A stretch of 64,000 nucleotides of DNA from Methanocorpusculum petauri (lineage in GTDB: Archaea > Halobacteriota > Methanomicrobia > Methanomicrobiales > Methanocorpusculaceae): positions 1-64,000 of the forward strand of contig NZ_JAPTGB010000013.1 in NCBI RefSeq assembly GCF_026891975.1, read 5' to 3'. Shown piece by piece: positions 34,257 through 43,299 of the stretch; positions within the stretch are counted from its first letter, which is position 1; each line of letters begins with the position of its first letter. Under the pieces are notes generated by a model. That model was not told the DNA's origin and made no database searches. It was given only the letters and a program-made list of their open reading frames with translations. The position numbers were made by a program, and so were the translations under genes.

Positions 34257-34733
34257 ATGAAGTTTATGGGCCCGCTTATTGTGGTGAAAGATATTGGGAC
34301 CTCGGTCCGGTTTTATCAGGAACTGTTTGATCTTACAGTGGAGTATGACTTCGGTGAGAACGTCTCGTTTGCCGGAGGTCCGGCACTGCAGTCCCTGCGT
34401 TCGTTTGCGCAGATGACCGGTGTTTCCGAGGAGACGATCTTCTGCCGTCCCCACAACATGGAGTTATATTTTGAGGAGGGGGAGTTCGATGCCTTCGTCT
34501 CCCGCCTGAAAACAATTTCGGGCATCCGGTATGTCCACGATGTGGTTGAGCATCCGTGGGGGCAGCGGGTTGTCCGCATCTATGATCCGAATCTGCATAT
34601 GATTGAGATCGGTGAGAGTATGACGGTTGTGATCCGCCGCTGTCTTGCAAGCGGCATGAGCATGGAAGAGACCGCGGCAAAGACCCAGCATCCGCTTGCA
34701 ATGGTGGAGATGGTCAAAAACTCCGCTCTCTAA
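34257..34733 (+). CDS. VOC (glyoxalase/bleomycin-resistance) domain protein
   Basis: The ATG is one base after the radical SAM stop, so they are co-transcribed. The 158-aa protein has a VOC fold: MGPLIVVKDIGTSVRFYQELFDLTVEYDFGENVSF and HPWGQRVVRIYDPNLHMIEIGESM, with His and Glu candidates for a metal site. VOC proteins act in isomerisation, epimerisation or resistance. The C-terminal about 40 residues (CLASGMSMEETAAKTQHPLAMVE) form a helical addition. The substrate is unknown. A T-run follows. Confidence 0.88.
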   Translation: MKFMGPLIVVKDIGTSVRFYQELFDLTVEYDFGENVSFAGGPALQSLRSFAQMTGVSEETIFCRPHNMELYFEEGEFDAFVSRLKTISGIRYVHDVVEHPWGQRVVRIYDPNLHMIEIGESMTVVIRRCLASGMSMEETAAKTQHPLAMVEMVKNSAL

Positions 34734-34893
34734 CTTTTTTGGTTGTAATGCCACCAGTTCGCGTTCTTTTTTTTGGAAAAAATCATCGTGAAATATCTCC
34801 ACCGTACCACACGATATACCCACAGTCCATTTTTCCCGGAGAGTATATATTCCCTGAGACGATACTGAAAGATCATCTGAGAGGTACACAATC

Positions 34894-35652
34894 ATGGGAA
34901 AGATGAATGGCAAAGTCGTCTTAATCACCGGCGGCGGAAAAGGAATCGGATTCGGTATTGCAACAGCGTTCGCGAAGGAAGGCGCAAATCTGGTCATCAC
35001 CGGCAGAACCGTGTCGCGGCTGGAGAACGCACAGAAAACACTTGAGGCCTTCGGCGTATCGGTTCTGCCGGTCGCCGCCGATGGCGGGCATGAAGACGAG
35101 GTAAAGGCCGCGGTCAGACAGGCAGTTGACCGGTTCGGGAAGATCGATGTGCTGATCAACAATGCCCAGGTCTCTGCCTCCGGAGTGATGCTTGCTGATC
35201 ATACCAAAGAGCAGTTCGATCTGGCGATCAACTCGGGCCTGTATGCCGCGTTCTTCTACATGCGGGAGTGCTTCCCGTATCTGAAGGAAACAAAAGGAAG
35301 CGTCATTAACTTTGCATCGGGTGCCGGTCTTTTCGGCAAACCGGGGCAGTCCTCGTATGCCGCGGCGAAGGAAGGCATCCGCGGGATGTCGCGGGTTGCG
35401 GCAACTGAGTGGGGACCGTTTGGTATCAACGTGAACGTCGTCTGCCCACTGGTCTACACCGAGTCACTGGATCAGTGGCGGCGTGAGTATCCCGAGGTCT
35501 ATGAGCAGACCATCAAAGGTATCCCGCTCGGCAGATTCGGCGACCCGGAAAAAGACATCGGAAGAATCTGCGTGTTCCTTGCATCCGAGGATGCCGCCTA
35601 CATCAGCGGCGAGACCTTCACAGTGCAGGGCGGCAGCGGGCTTCGGCCATAA
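34894..35652 (+). CDS. Short-chain dehydrogenase/reductase
   Basis: The 252-aa protein has the SDR glycine motif ITGGGKGIGFG (residues 12-22), NNAQ, catalytic Ser in NFASGAG and YAAAK (Tyr and Lys). The Arg at ITGR in beta-2 suggests NADP preference. The reaction is reduction of a keto or oxoacyl group; the substrate is unknown. The C-terminus SGETFTVQGGSGL matches the classical SDR end. A T-run (35654-35661) follows. It has its own promoter. Confidence 0.92.
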   Translation: MGKMNGKVVLITGGGKGIGFGIATAFAKEGANLVITGRTVSRLENAQKTLEAFGVSVLPVAADGGHEDEVKAAVRQAVDRFGKIDVLINNAQVSASGVMLADHTKEQFDLAINSGLYAAFFYMRECFPYLKETKGSVINFASGAGLFGKPGQSSYAAAKEGIRGMSRVAATEWGPFGINVNVVCPLVYTESLDQWRREYPEVYEQTIKGIPLGRFGDPEKDIGRICVFLASEDAAYISGETFTVQGGSGLRP

Positions 35653-35653
35653 C

Positions 35654-35661
35654 TTTTTTTT
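35654..35661 (+). terminator. T-run terminator after SDR
   Basis: Eight Ts follow two bases after the SDR stop. Confidence 0.5.
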
Positions 35662-35735
35662 GCCTTTTAAAATCATTTCTGACGTTTTGTTCGGAGTTTG
35701 TTCCAAATGTTCTTTCATGCAAACTCATAAATTCA

Positions 35736-35755
35736 TACTAATTTTAAATTTAGTA
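35736..35755 (+). promoter_or_regulatory. Candidate operator upstream of the importer operon
   Basis: TACTAA-N8-TTAGTA lies 105 bases before the first binding-protein gene and just upstream of a TATA-like AAATTTATAT (35756-35765). The same half-sites, spaced 6, recur in a longer palindrome at 44036-44059 after the operon. A metal-responsive repressor such as NikR is a guess. Confidence 0.4.
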
Positions 35756-35860
35756 AAATTTATATCGATACAAACAAGTACATAGTATCAACTCTGGTTA
35801 TGAAAAATTCGTTTGTAAATACGATGTAGTGTCAGAGTCGGAAATGTTTCGAGGAATTGT

Positions 35861-37423
35861 ATGAAAAAGATCTATGGAATTTTTGTGATCCTCACGCTTG
35901 CCGTCTGCATTCTTGCAGCAGGCTGCGTGGGGACCGGCGGCAGTACCAGTGGGGAAAAGGTGCTGGTTGTCGGTGAAATGTGGCGTGTCTCCTCCATCAA
36001 CCCGGGCGACGGGCATGATGGCGGAACCTTTGTCACTGAAAAAGCAATTGTGACCGAAACACTCGTCGGGGCAAACGCCCAGTTTGAGCTGACGCCGAAT
36101 CTTGCGGAAAACTGGAAACAGATCAACGATACCTGCTGGGAGTTCAAGCTCCGCGAAGGTGTGAAATTCCATAACGGCGATGAGATGACCGCATCAGACG
36201 TCAAGATGTCGCTGGACAACACCGTCAGGCTCTCGCCGAGCACAGCAAAACTGATGTCGTATGATCATGCTGACGTTGTGGATAAGTCTACGATTCGCAT
36301 CTATACAACCGATCTGAATCCGCTGGTTCCGGGTGTTCTTCACTACCCGGATACCGCAATTGTGAGCAGCAGGTCCTATGATGCAAACGGTAACTTTGTC
36401 AACCCGATCGGTACCGGCCCGATGAAGGTTGAGTCCTTCAACGAACAGACCGGTGAACTGGTTGTTGTCAAGAACACCGACTGGTGGGGTGGCGATCCCG
36501 GTTTTGACAAGATGATCATGCGGGGATATGAAAACCCATCCACCCGTGCCATGATGATCGAAAACGGCGATGTTGATTTCACCACCGATCCGCCGTACAG
36601 TGATATTGAACGACTTGATGCACTTCCGGACATCCATGTCGAGAAGTACAACACGCCGAGAATTTACAAGCTCGATGTAAATCTTGCCCATGAGACAATG
36701 GCGGATCTGAATATCCGCAAAGCAATTTCACATGCGATTGATCGAACCGGTATTGTGGACAATGTGCTCTATGGTGTCGGTGCTCCGGCTGGTGGTGTGT
36801 TCCTGCCGAGCATGACCTGGTCGAACAAGAGCCTTGTCCCGTACTCCTATGATCCGGCACTGGCAAAACAGTACCTCGCAAACGCAGGCTGGATGGATAC
36901 CAACGGCGATGGATATGTGGACAAGAACGGCAAAAACCTGCATATCAAAATCTACACCTACACCGAGCGCCCTGGTCTTCCACCCATGCAGGAGGCAATC
37001 GCTGCTAACCTCCGGGCTGTTGGTATTGAGGTTGAGGAAGTCTCAATGGAGAACAGTGCCATGAATGCCGCAATGGCTGACGGAAGCTGGGATCTCTATC
37101 TGTCAGCGATGAATCTTGCCATGGTTCCCGATCCCGAGTATGTGTTAAAGTCCTGGTACACCACCACCGGTACGGGAAACAAACCGGGATACAGTAACGC
37201 GGATGTTGACCGTCTTATCGTCGAAGGCCACTACATCAGTGATTTGGATGAGCGGTATGATCACTTCCGCGAGATTGAGGGGATTGTGTACGACGAACTG
37301 CCGACCATCAACATTGCCTACTACGGTGTTGCTATTGTGATGAAGGACACGGTTACCGGCTACAAGTTTGATCCAACCGCCCATGACTACAGAATTGATC
37401 CGTTCATGACCATTACGGCATGA
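35861..37423 (+). CDS. Solute-binding lipoprotein of nickel/peptide ABC importer, copy 1
   Basis: The ATG is preceded by GAGGA at 6 bases. The 520-aa protein has a lipoprotein signal (LTLAVCILAAGC, residues 12-23) and the SBP_bac_5 fold (VKFHNGDEMTASDVKMSL, GTGPMKVESFNEQTGE, KAISHAIDRTGIVDNVLYG). It is extracellular and captures nickel chelates or peptides for the importer downstream. NikA-like overall, but I cannot settle the ligand. It is about half identical by eye to copy 2 at 38215. A T-run lies just after the stop (37430-37436), possibly reducing downstream transcription. Confidence 0.88.
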   Translation: MKKIYGIFVILTLAVCILAAGCVGTGGSTSGEKVLVVGEMWRVSSINPGDGHDGGTFVTEKAIVTETLVGANAQFELTPNLAENWKQINDTCWEFKLREGVKFHNGDEMTASDVKMSLDNTVRLSPSTAKLMSYDHADVVDKSTIRIYTTDLNPLVPGVLHYPDTAIVSSRSYDANGNFVNPIGTGPMKVESFNEQTGELVVVKNTDWWGGDPGFDKMIMRGYENPSTRAMMIENGDVDFTTDPPYSDIERLDALPDIHVEKYNTPRIYKLDVNLAHETMADLNIRKAISHAIDRTGIVDNVLYGVGAPAGGVFLPSMTWSNKSLVPYSYDPALAKQYLANAGWMDTNGDGYVDKNGKNLHIKIYTYTERPGLPPMQEAIAANLRAVGIEVEEVSMENSAMNAAMADGSWDLYLSAMNLAMVPDPEYVLKSWYTTTGTGNKPGYSNADVDRLIVEGHYISDLDERYDHFREIEGIVYDELPTINIAYYGVAIVMKDTVTGYKFDPTAHDYRIDPFMTITA

Positions 37424-37447
37424 ACTCCCTTTTTTTGGATGTGTCAC

Positions 37448-38218
37448 ATGGATGATAAAGCAGTGAAATCCGAAATTGCGGAAAGCTGGAACGAAGAGGC
37501 CGCGTACTATGACACACATGTCTCCCACGGTATACAGACTGAGGAGGAACGGCTGCTCTGGATGAATGCGTTTCAAACCGTCCTTCCGCCGGGCGATAGC
37601 CTCTCTATTCTGGATGTTGGCTGCGGGACCGGTGCCATGGGACTGATCCTTGCGGAGATGGGACATGCCGTTACCGGCATAGATCTCTCGGAAGGGATGA
37701 TGGGTATCGGCCGCAAAAAGGCAGAAACCGCTCATCTTCCGATGACCTTTCAGTCCGGAGATGCGGAAGATCCTCCGTTTGCGGAGAACACCTTTGACGT
37801 GGTTATCAACCGCCATCTGCTGTGGACGCTTCCACATCCGGACACCGCCCTTGCAAACTGGTATCAGGTGCTGAAACCGGAGGGCGTGGTGGTGGTGATC
37901 GATGGTGTATGGGATGACGGGTCTGTCATCTCTGCCGTGCGGAGAAGAACAAGTTCTGTGTTTGCCCGTATTCTTGAACCACACCCGCACGGAGAAAAAG
38001 GCTACAGCACCAAGGTCTGTGACGCTCTGCCGAACCGTGGGGGTGTTCCGGAAGCTGAAGCACGCAGATATATGGAAAACACTGGATTTGTTGGGATCTC
38101 CATACTGAATCTGGACCACATCCGGGTAAACCAGCGGCAGCGGCTGAAATGGTATCAGAAGATCAATCCGATCAGTCCCTACTATCTGATGGCAGGCAGA
38201 AAGGAGATATGTCCATGA
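37448..38218 (+). CDS. SAM-dependent methyltransferase in importer operon, copy 1
   Basis: I choose the ATG at 37448, which gives the same N-terminal length as copy 2 (14 residues before the conserved Trp). The 256-aa protein has motif I ILDVGCGTGAMGLILAEMGH, motif II GIDLSEGMM, and VINRHLLWTLPHPDTAL as motif IV. The HLLWTLP phrase is shared by both copies. The substrate is unknown. A conserved place next to a nickel/peptide importer suggests that it modifies a metal-binding small molecule or the imported ligand (inference). The stop overlaps the start of binding protein 2. Confidence 0.88.
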   Translation: MDDKAVKSEIAESWNEEAAYYDTHVSHGIQTEEERLLWMNAFQTVLPPGDSLSILDVGCGTGAMGLILAEMGHAVTGIDLSEGMMGIGRKKAETAHLPMTFQSGDAEDPPFAENTFDVVINRHLLWTLPHPDTALANWYQVLKPEGVVVVIDGVWDDGSVISAVRRRTSSVFARILEPHPHGEKGYSTKVCDALPNRGGVPEAEARRYMENTGFVGISILNLDHIRVNQRQRLKWYQKINPISPYYLMAGRKEICP

Positions 38219-39765
38219 GGTTCGGGCTCGTTCTGTGTCTTATAGCGACCCTGTCCCTCATCGCTGCTGCAGCAGGCTGTATTGATTCCGGCAGTGAAAA
38301 AAATGTTCTGATCGTCGGAAACCATCTGATGTCGGATGCCCGCGAACTGGATCAGGGTACCGGCACCGGAACACTGATCACCGAAAAGATCATCATCACC
38401 GAGACGCTTGTCGCAACCGGGGAGGACTTCTCACTCAAACCAAACCTTGCGGAAAGCTGGAAGATGATCAACGACACCACCTGGGAATTTAAACTCCGGG
38501 AAGATGTGAAATTTCACAACGGCGATGAGATGACAGCTGCGGATGTGAAGTTTTCGATTGAAAACATCAACACCAAACAGCCGGGAAGAACGACGCTGAT
38601 CGATTACAGGGACTCTGAAATTGTGGATAAGTACACCATCCGCATCCGGACCAATACCATGAATCCTCTGCTGCCTGCAGCACTGCACTCTCCGGATACC
38701 GCGATCATCAGTCCGAAATCCTACGATGCAAACGGGGAGTATGTCACCACAATTGGAACAGGTCCGATGAAACTTGCGTCCTTCAATGAGCAAACCGGTG
38801 AGATTGTGGTAGTCCGCCATGATCAGTGGTGGGGCGGAACCCCGACGATTGAAAAAATCATCAATCGCGGGTATCCGAATCCCAATACCCGTGCTATGAT
38901 TATCGAGAACCATGATGTGGATATGACCTTTGACCCGCCGTACAGCGAGGTTGCACGACTGGATGCGATTGAAGGAATTGATGTACTGAAGTTCAACACG
39001 CCGCGCACCTACAAGCTTGATCTGAACTTCGACCATGCCCCGCTGGATGACCTGAATGTGAGAAAAGCCCTTGCCTATGCAATTGATCGACAGGGAATTG
39101 TGGACAATGTGCTCTACGGCGTCGGCAGTGTAGCGACCGGGCCGTTCCTGCCGACGATGGCATGGGCAAACACGAGTCTAGTCCCCTATACCTACAACCA
39201 GACTCTTGCGAAACAGTATCTCGCCGATGCCGGATGGACGGATACCAACGGCGACGGATATGTGGATAAGGACGGCAAAAAACTGAGTTTCAAACTGCTC
39301 ACCTACACCGAGCGTCCGGGACTTGTCCCGATGCTTGAAGCAATTTCTTCCAATCTGAAAGACATCGGCATCGAAGTTGAGGAGATTGCCATGGAAACTG
39401 GTGCAATCTCGCCCATGCTTGCTGAAGGCGACTGGGATATGTATCTGATTGCCGCAAACCTTGCAATGGTCCCTGACCCTGAATATGTGTTAAAAACCTG
39501 GTACACCACCGATGGTACAACGAACCGCGGCCATTACAGTAACACTGAAGTTGATCGGATTGTTGCGGAAGGTCACAACCTTATCACCCCCAAAGAGCGG
39601 TATGCCCACTTCCGCACCGCTGAGGGTATTGTGTATGACGAGGTTGCAACCATCAATGTAGCCTACTATGGTGTTGCGATTATCATGTGGGATAATGTGC
39701 AGGGATTCACGTATGATCCGACCGCCCATGATTACCGACTCAGTCCGTTTATGACCGTTGCCTAA
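38215..39765 (+). CDS. Solute-binding lipoprotein of nickel/peptide ABC importer, copy 2
   Basis: I choose the ATG at 38215, with AAGGAG 8 bases ahead and an ATGA overlap with the methyltransferase stop. The 516-aa protein has a lipobox (AAAAGC) and the same SBP_bac_5 layout as copy 1: VKFHNGDEMTAADVKFSI, GTGPMKLASFNEQTGE and KALAYAIDRQGIVDNVLYG. Divergence from copy 1 lies in the first 50 residues after the signal and in patches around the pocket, so the two may recognise different ligands or chelates. Confidence 0.88.
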   Translation: MRFGLVLCLIATLSLIAAAAGCIDSGSEKNVLIVGNHLMSDARELDQGTGTGTLITEKIIITETLVATGEDFSLKPNLAESWKMINDTTWEFKLREDVKFHNGDEMTAADVKFSIENINTKQPGRTTLIDYRDSEIVDKYTIRIRTNTMNPLLPAALHSPDTAIISPKSYDANGEYVTTIGTGPMKLASFNEQTGEIVVVRHDQWWGGTPTIEKIINRGYPNPNTRAMIIENHDVDMTFDPPYSEVARLDAIEGIDVLKFNTPRTYKLDLNFDHAPLDDLNVRKALAYAIDRQGIVDNVLYGVGSVATGPFLPTMAWANTSLVPYTYNQTLAKQYLADAGWTDTNGDGYVDKDGKKLSFKLLTYTERPGLVPMLEAISSNLKDIGIEVEEIAMETGAISPMLAEGDWDMYLIAANLAMVPDPEYVLKTWYTTDGTTNRGHYSNTEVDRIVAEGHNLITPKERYAHFRTAEGIVYDEVATINVAYYGVAIIMWDNVQGFTYDPTAHDYRLSPFMTVA

Positions 39766-39778
39766 TGAGGAGAGAATG

Positions 39779-40537
39779 ATGGAAGACAGTGAGATTAAAC
39801 AGGGTATTATCCGCAAATGGGACACAAGTGCAGATCAGTATGATCTGCACGTATCCCACGGTGTGAAAACAGAGGAGGAAAAACAGTTATGGATGGATGC
39901 GTTTCGTACGGCTCTGCCACAGGGAACGCTTCGCATTCTTGACGTCGGCTGCGGGACCGGTGCCATGGGCCTCATCCTCGCGGAGATGGGGCACGAGGTC
40001 CTCGGCATCGATCTTTCGGAAGGGATGATGGATGTTGGCAGAAAGAAAAACGAAAAATGTGGTCTTTCGATGATCTTTCAGAAAGGAGATGCGGAACATC
40101 CTCCGTTTGCTGATGACAGCTTTGATGTAGTGGTCAACCGCCATCTGCTCTGGACGCTTCCGCATCCGGACACAGCCCTTGCCTCATGGAAACGGATTAT
40201 TCATCCGGGGGGTCGGATTATTGTCATCGACGGTGTGTGGGACGACGGAAAAACCACCACAAAGATCCGCCGCGAGGTAAGTAACTCTCTTGGAAAAATC
40301 TTTGATCCGCTGCCCGCTCCCGCCCCGTACACTGCAGAGGTATCATCTGCTCTGCCTAACCTTGGCGGAGTTCCAGAATATGCTGCCCGCAGATACTTTG
40401 CCGATGCAGGTCTTGCGGATGTCACCCTTGAAAATCTCATGCATATCCGCGATCTCCAACGAAAACAGCTGAACTGGTATCAGAAGATCAGTCATCACTG
40501 GTGCTACTACCTCATCTCCGGAACCAAAGAGGTGTAA
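39779..40537 (+). CDS. SAM-dependent methyltransferase in importer operon, copy 2
   Basis: I choose the ATG at 39779 behind TGAGGAG (39766-39772). An ATG one codon earlier is also possible. The 252-aa protein keeps LDVGCGTGAMGLILAEMGH, GIDLSEGMMDVGRKK and VVNRHLLWTLPHPDTALASW, nearly the same as copy 1, while the middle (KTTTKIRREVSNSLGKIF region) differs. It is the second half of the duplicated binding-protein/methyltransferase unit and precedes the permease gene by 5 bases. Confidence 0.88.
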   Translation: MEDSEIKQGIIRKWDTSADQYDLHVSHGVKTEEEKQLWMDAFRTALPQGTLRILDVGCGTGAMGLILAEMGHEVLGIDLSEGMMDVGRKKNEKCGLSMIFQKGDAEHPPFADDSFDVVVNRHLLWTLPHPDTALASWKRIIHPGGRIIVIDGVWDDGKTTTKIRREVSNSLGKIFDPLPAPAPYTAEVSSALPNLGGVPEYAARRYFADAGLADVTLENLMHIRDLQRKQLNWYQKISHHWCYYLISGTKEV

Positions 40538-40542
40538 CCTGT

Positions 40543-41484
40543 ATGCACCATTATCTCATCAAACGAACTGCCTATCTCATTCTCACACTTGTGATTGCGT
40601 CGATGTTCACGTTTGTGGTGGTCAATGCAACCCCTGGCGAGCCTGCCGAAGTTCTGGCACGACATCTCTACATCGGTCTTGAAGAGGTCGCACCTCCAGA
40701 GCTGATTGCTGAGGTTTCCGAACGCTATGATCTTAACAAGCCGCTTTTGCAACAATATCTGGAATGGGTCGGTGGAATTCTGCACGGAGATTTAGGCCAC
40801 TCCATCCTTTTCAACAAACCGGTGGATCGGCTTTTGATGCTGCATCTGCCGCCGACTATCCTGTTGACCGCGGTGGCGATGTCATTTGCCACGATTGCAG
40901 GTCTTGTCCTTGGCATCTACTCGGCACTGCATCAGAACAAAATTTCGGACCACATTATCCGCGTCGGTACGATCTTCTCCGTGTCCATGCCCGGGTTCTG
41001 GGTGGCCGTTATGCTGATTCTGGTTTTTTCTATTTGGCTCGGACTGACGCCGGTTTCCGGATATAGCGGCCCGCAGTACATCATTCTCCCGGCGATTGCA
41101 CTCGGACTGCACACAATGGCCTCCATTATCCGTATCATGCGAACCAGCATGCTTGAGACGATGGACAAACCGTTTGTCACGTTTGCAAAGGCGAAGGGTC
41201 TGCCGATGCGGCGGGTGATTTGTTCCCATGCATGCAAGAATGCGTTTCTGCCGGTGCTGACTGTGATCGGCATGTCGTTTGGCGCACTGCTTGCAGGTTC
41301 CGTGGTCATCGAGACCATTTTTTCCTGGCCGGGGATCGGGGCCATGCTGATGAAGGCAATCTCGGCACGCGACCTTGTCCTGATTGAAAGTACGATCATG
41401 GTAATCGTATTCATGTTCCTGATCGTGAACTTCGTGATTGATCTGCTCTATCACGTAATTGATCCGAGGATCACCTATGAGTGA
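40543..41484 (+). CDS. ABC importer permease, NikB/DppB type
   Basis: I choose the ATG at 40543 (MHHYLIKRTAYLILTLVIAS), just after the methyltransferase stop. The 313-aa membrane protein has the DppB N-terminus with VVNATPGEPAE and the EAA loop ITFAKAKGLPMRRVICSHACKNAFLPVLT (about residues 209-237), plus WPGIGAMLMKAI. It forms the membrane channel with the NikC-type partner. It overlaps the next gene by 8 bases. Confidence 0.93.
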   Translation: MHHYLIKRTAYLILTLVIASMFTFVVVNATPGEPAEVLARHLYIGLEEVAPPELIAEVSERYDLNKPLLQQYLEWVGGILHGDLGHSILFNKPVDRLLMLHLPPTILLTAVAMSFATIAGLVLGIYSALHQNKISDHIIRVGTIFSVSMPGFWVAVMLILVFSIWLGLTPVSGYSGPQYIILPAIALGLHTMASIIRIMRTSMLETMDKPFVTFAKAKGLPMRRVICSHACKNAFLPVLTVIGMSFGALLAGSVVIETIFSWPGIGAMLMKAISARDLVLIESTIMVIVFMFLIVNFVIDLLYHVIDPRITYE

Positions 41485-42373
41485 AACGGGCACTGTAGCA
41501 CGAATAAAAATCTGGCAGTCGAACGTCCGCGGGGCGGACTGGTATTATCGTCTCAGACAGCGTCCGGGCCTTCAGATTGTATTTGTTCTCCTTGCCGTTG
41601 TTCTGATTGCGGCGGTCTTTGCTCCGGTAATTTCCCCACAGGATCCGGCAGCACAAGATCTCTACGGCAAAAATCAGTGGATGTCCGCGGATCACTGGTT
41701 TGGTACAGACTATCTCGGTCGCGATCTGTTCAGCAGAGTTGTCTGCGGTCTGCAAACTTCCATGGCGATTGCAGTGACAACGATTGTGATCACGTTTGTG
41801 ATCGGAACGGCTATCGGCAGCTATGCAGGATACAAAGGTGGCTGGGTGGATAATGTGATCGCCCGTGTCATTGATGTGTTCCTTGCGTTTCCGTCGATCA
41901 TTCTTGCCCTTGCGCTGGTGACGCTTCTTGGTTCCGGCATTCTGAACATGATTTTCATGCTTTCGATTGTGCAGTGGGCGTCGTTTGCCCGGCTGATGCG
42001 GGGTCAGGTGCTCGCGGAAAAAAATGCAGAGTATGTCCTGTCCGCACGTGCAGCGGGTCTTCCCGGCTGGTGGATTCTTCTGAAACATCTGATGCCGAAC
42101 TGTATTATGCCGGTAGTGGTACTGGCAACAATGGATCTGGGACACACGATTCTGACCATCTCCACGTTGTCATTCTTAGGTCTCGGTCTGCCGCCTTCGA
42201 TTCCTGAATGGGGCTCGATGATCAATGCGGGTCTGGACAGTATGCGTACCGCACCTCTGAATGTGATTGTGCCGGGTCTTGCTATCACAACGGTGACTCT
42301 GCTGTTCAATCTGGCGGGTGAAGGTGTCCGTGATATTACGGACCCCGGAACGGATGCGGAGGGAAGCCTGTGA
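41477..42373 (+). CDS. ABC importer permease, NikC/DppC type
   Basis: I choose the ATG at 41477, inside the end of the preceding permease. The 298-aa protein has the DppC N-terminal helix, SPQDPAAQDLYGKNQWMSADHWFGTDYLGRDLFSRV (about residues 49-84), and an EAA loop EYVLSARAAGLPGWWILLKHLMPN. It pairs with the NikB-type protein. It is coupled to the ATPase gene through a GTGA overlap. Confidence 0.93.
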   Translation: MSETGTVARIKIWQSNVRGADWYYRLRQRPGLQIVFVLLAVVLIAAVFAPVISPQDPAAQDLYGKNQWMSADHWFGTDYLGRDLFSRVVCGLQTSMAIAVTTIVITFVIGTAIGSYAGYKGGWVDNVIARVIDVFLAFPSIILALALVTLLGSGILNMIFMLSIVQWASFARLMRGQVLAEKNAEYVLSARAAGLPGWWILLKHLMPNCIMPVVVLATMDLGHTILTISTLSFLGLGLPPSIPEWGSMINAGLDSMRTAPLNVIVPGLAITTVTLLFNLAGEGVRDITDPGTDAEGSL

Positions 42374-43299
42374 ACATTCTGGAAGTTTCAGAGTTAAATG
42401 TGGCGTTTCCCACCCGCCGCGGTCTTGTCCGGGCATCACAGAACGTGAACTTTTCGGTGAAGGAGGGTGAGATCTGTGTACTGATCGGAGAAACGGGTTC
42501 GGGAAAGTCGGTGATCGGGCAGGCTGTTCTGCATCTTCTGCCGCAAAACGCCAGAGTTTCCGGCAGTGTCCGGTATGCAGGCGAGGAGATTCTTTTGATT
42601 TCGGAACAGAAATTTTCCCGTCTGCGGGGTCATGAGATCTCTCTGATTCCGCAGAACCCCACCGGTTCGCTGGATCCTCTGATGCGATGCGGGCAGCAGG
42701 TTGCCGAGGTTCTGGATGTCTGCGGCGTACCAAAAGAGGAGCATTCCTCCCGGACCACATCCATTCTTTCGGCTCTGTCCTTTTCGGACCCGGAACTGGT
42801 TGCTGCATCATACCCGCACGAACTGTCCGGCGGTATGCGTCAGAGACTGACGACCGGAATTGCCCTTGCAGCTTCTCCGCGACTTCTGGTCGCCGATGAA
42901 CCGACAAAGGGTCTGGACTATGCGGCGCGGAAACGGACAATAGAGATGTTTCTGAATCTGAAGCGGAGGGGAACTGATTCTGTTTTGATGATTACGCACG
43001 ATCTGGAGCTTGCTGAGATGATTGCAGATCAGGCAGGAGTACTGTACTCGGGAGAACTGGTGGAGTTCGGTCCGGCTGCGGATGTGTTTTCCTCGCCTCT
43101 TCATCCCTATACTAAAGGACTGATGGCGGCTCTGCCGAAAAACGGAATGACACCAATGCCGGGGATGTGTCCCGGGCTCGCACAGCTGCCGGACGGCTGT
43201 TACTTCCATGACCGGTGTCCGACTCCGTGTGAGGAAAACCATGTGCATCCACTGATGCACGAAGTCTGCGGGAGGCAGGTGCGATGCAGCCGCTGCTGA
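42370..43299 (+). CDS. ABC importer ATPase, NikD/DppD type
   Basis: The GTG start at 42370 overlaps the permease stop. The 309-aa protein has Walker A GETGSGKS (residues 37-44), signature LSGGMRQRL and Walker B LLVADEPT. The C-terminal oligopeptide/nickel ATPase extension with Cys (LPDGCYFHDRCPTPCEE) may carry an iron-sulfur site, as in DppD. It energises the importer with the ATPase at 43284, which starts inside its last codons. Confidence 0.93.
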   Translation: MNILEVSELNVAFPTRRGLVRASQNVNFSVKEGEICVLIGETGSGKSVIGQAVLHLLPQNARVSGSVRYAGEEILLISEQKFSRLRGHEISLIPQNPTGSLDPLMRCGQQVAEVLDVCGVPKEEHSSRTTSILSALSFSDPELVAASYPHELSGGMRQRLTTGIALAASPRLLVADEPTKGLDYAARKRTIEMFLNLKRRGTDSVLMITHDLELAEMIADQAGVLYSGELVEFGPAADVFSSPLHPYTKGLMAALPKNGMTPMPGMCPGLAQLPDGCYFHDRCPTPCEENHVHPLMHEVCGRQVRCSRC

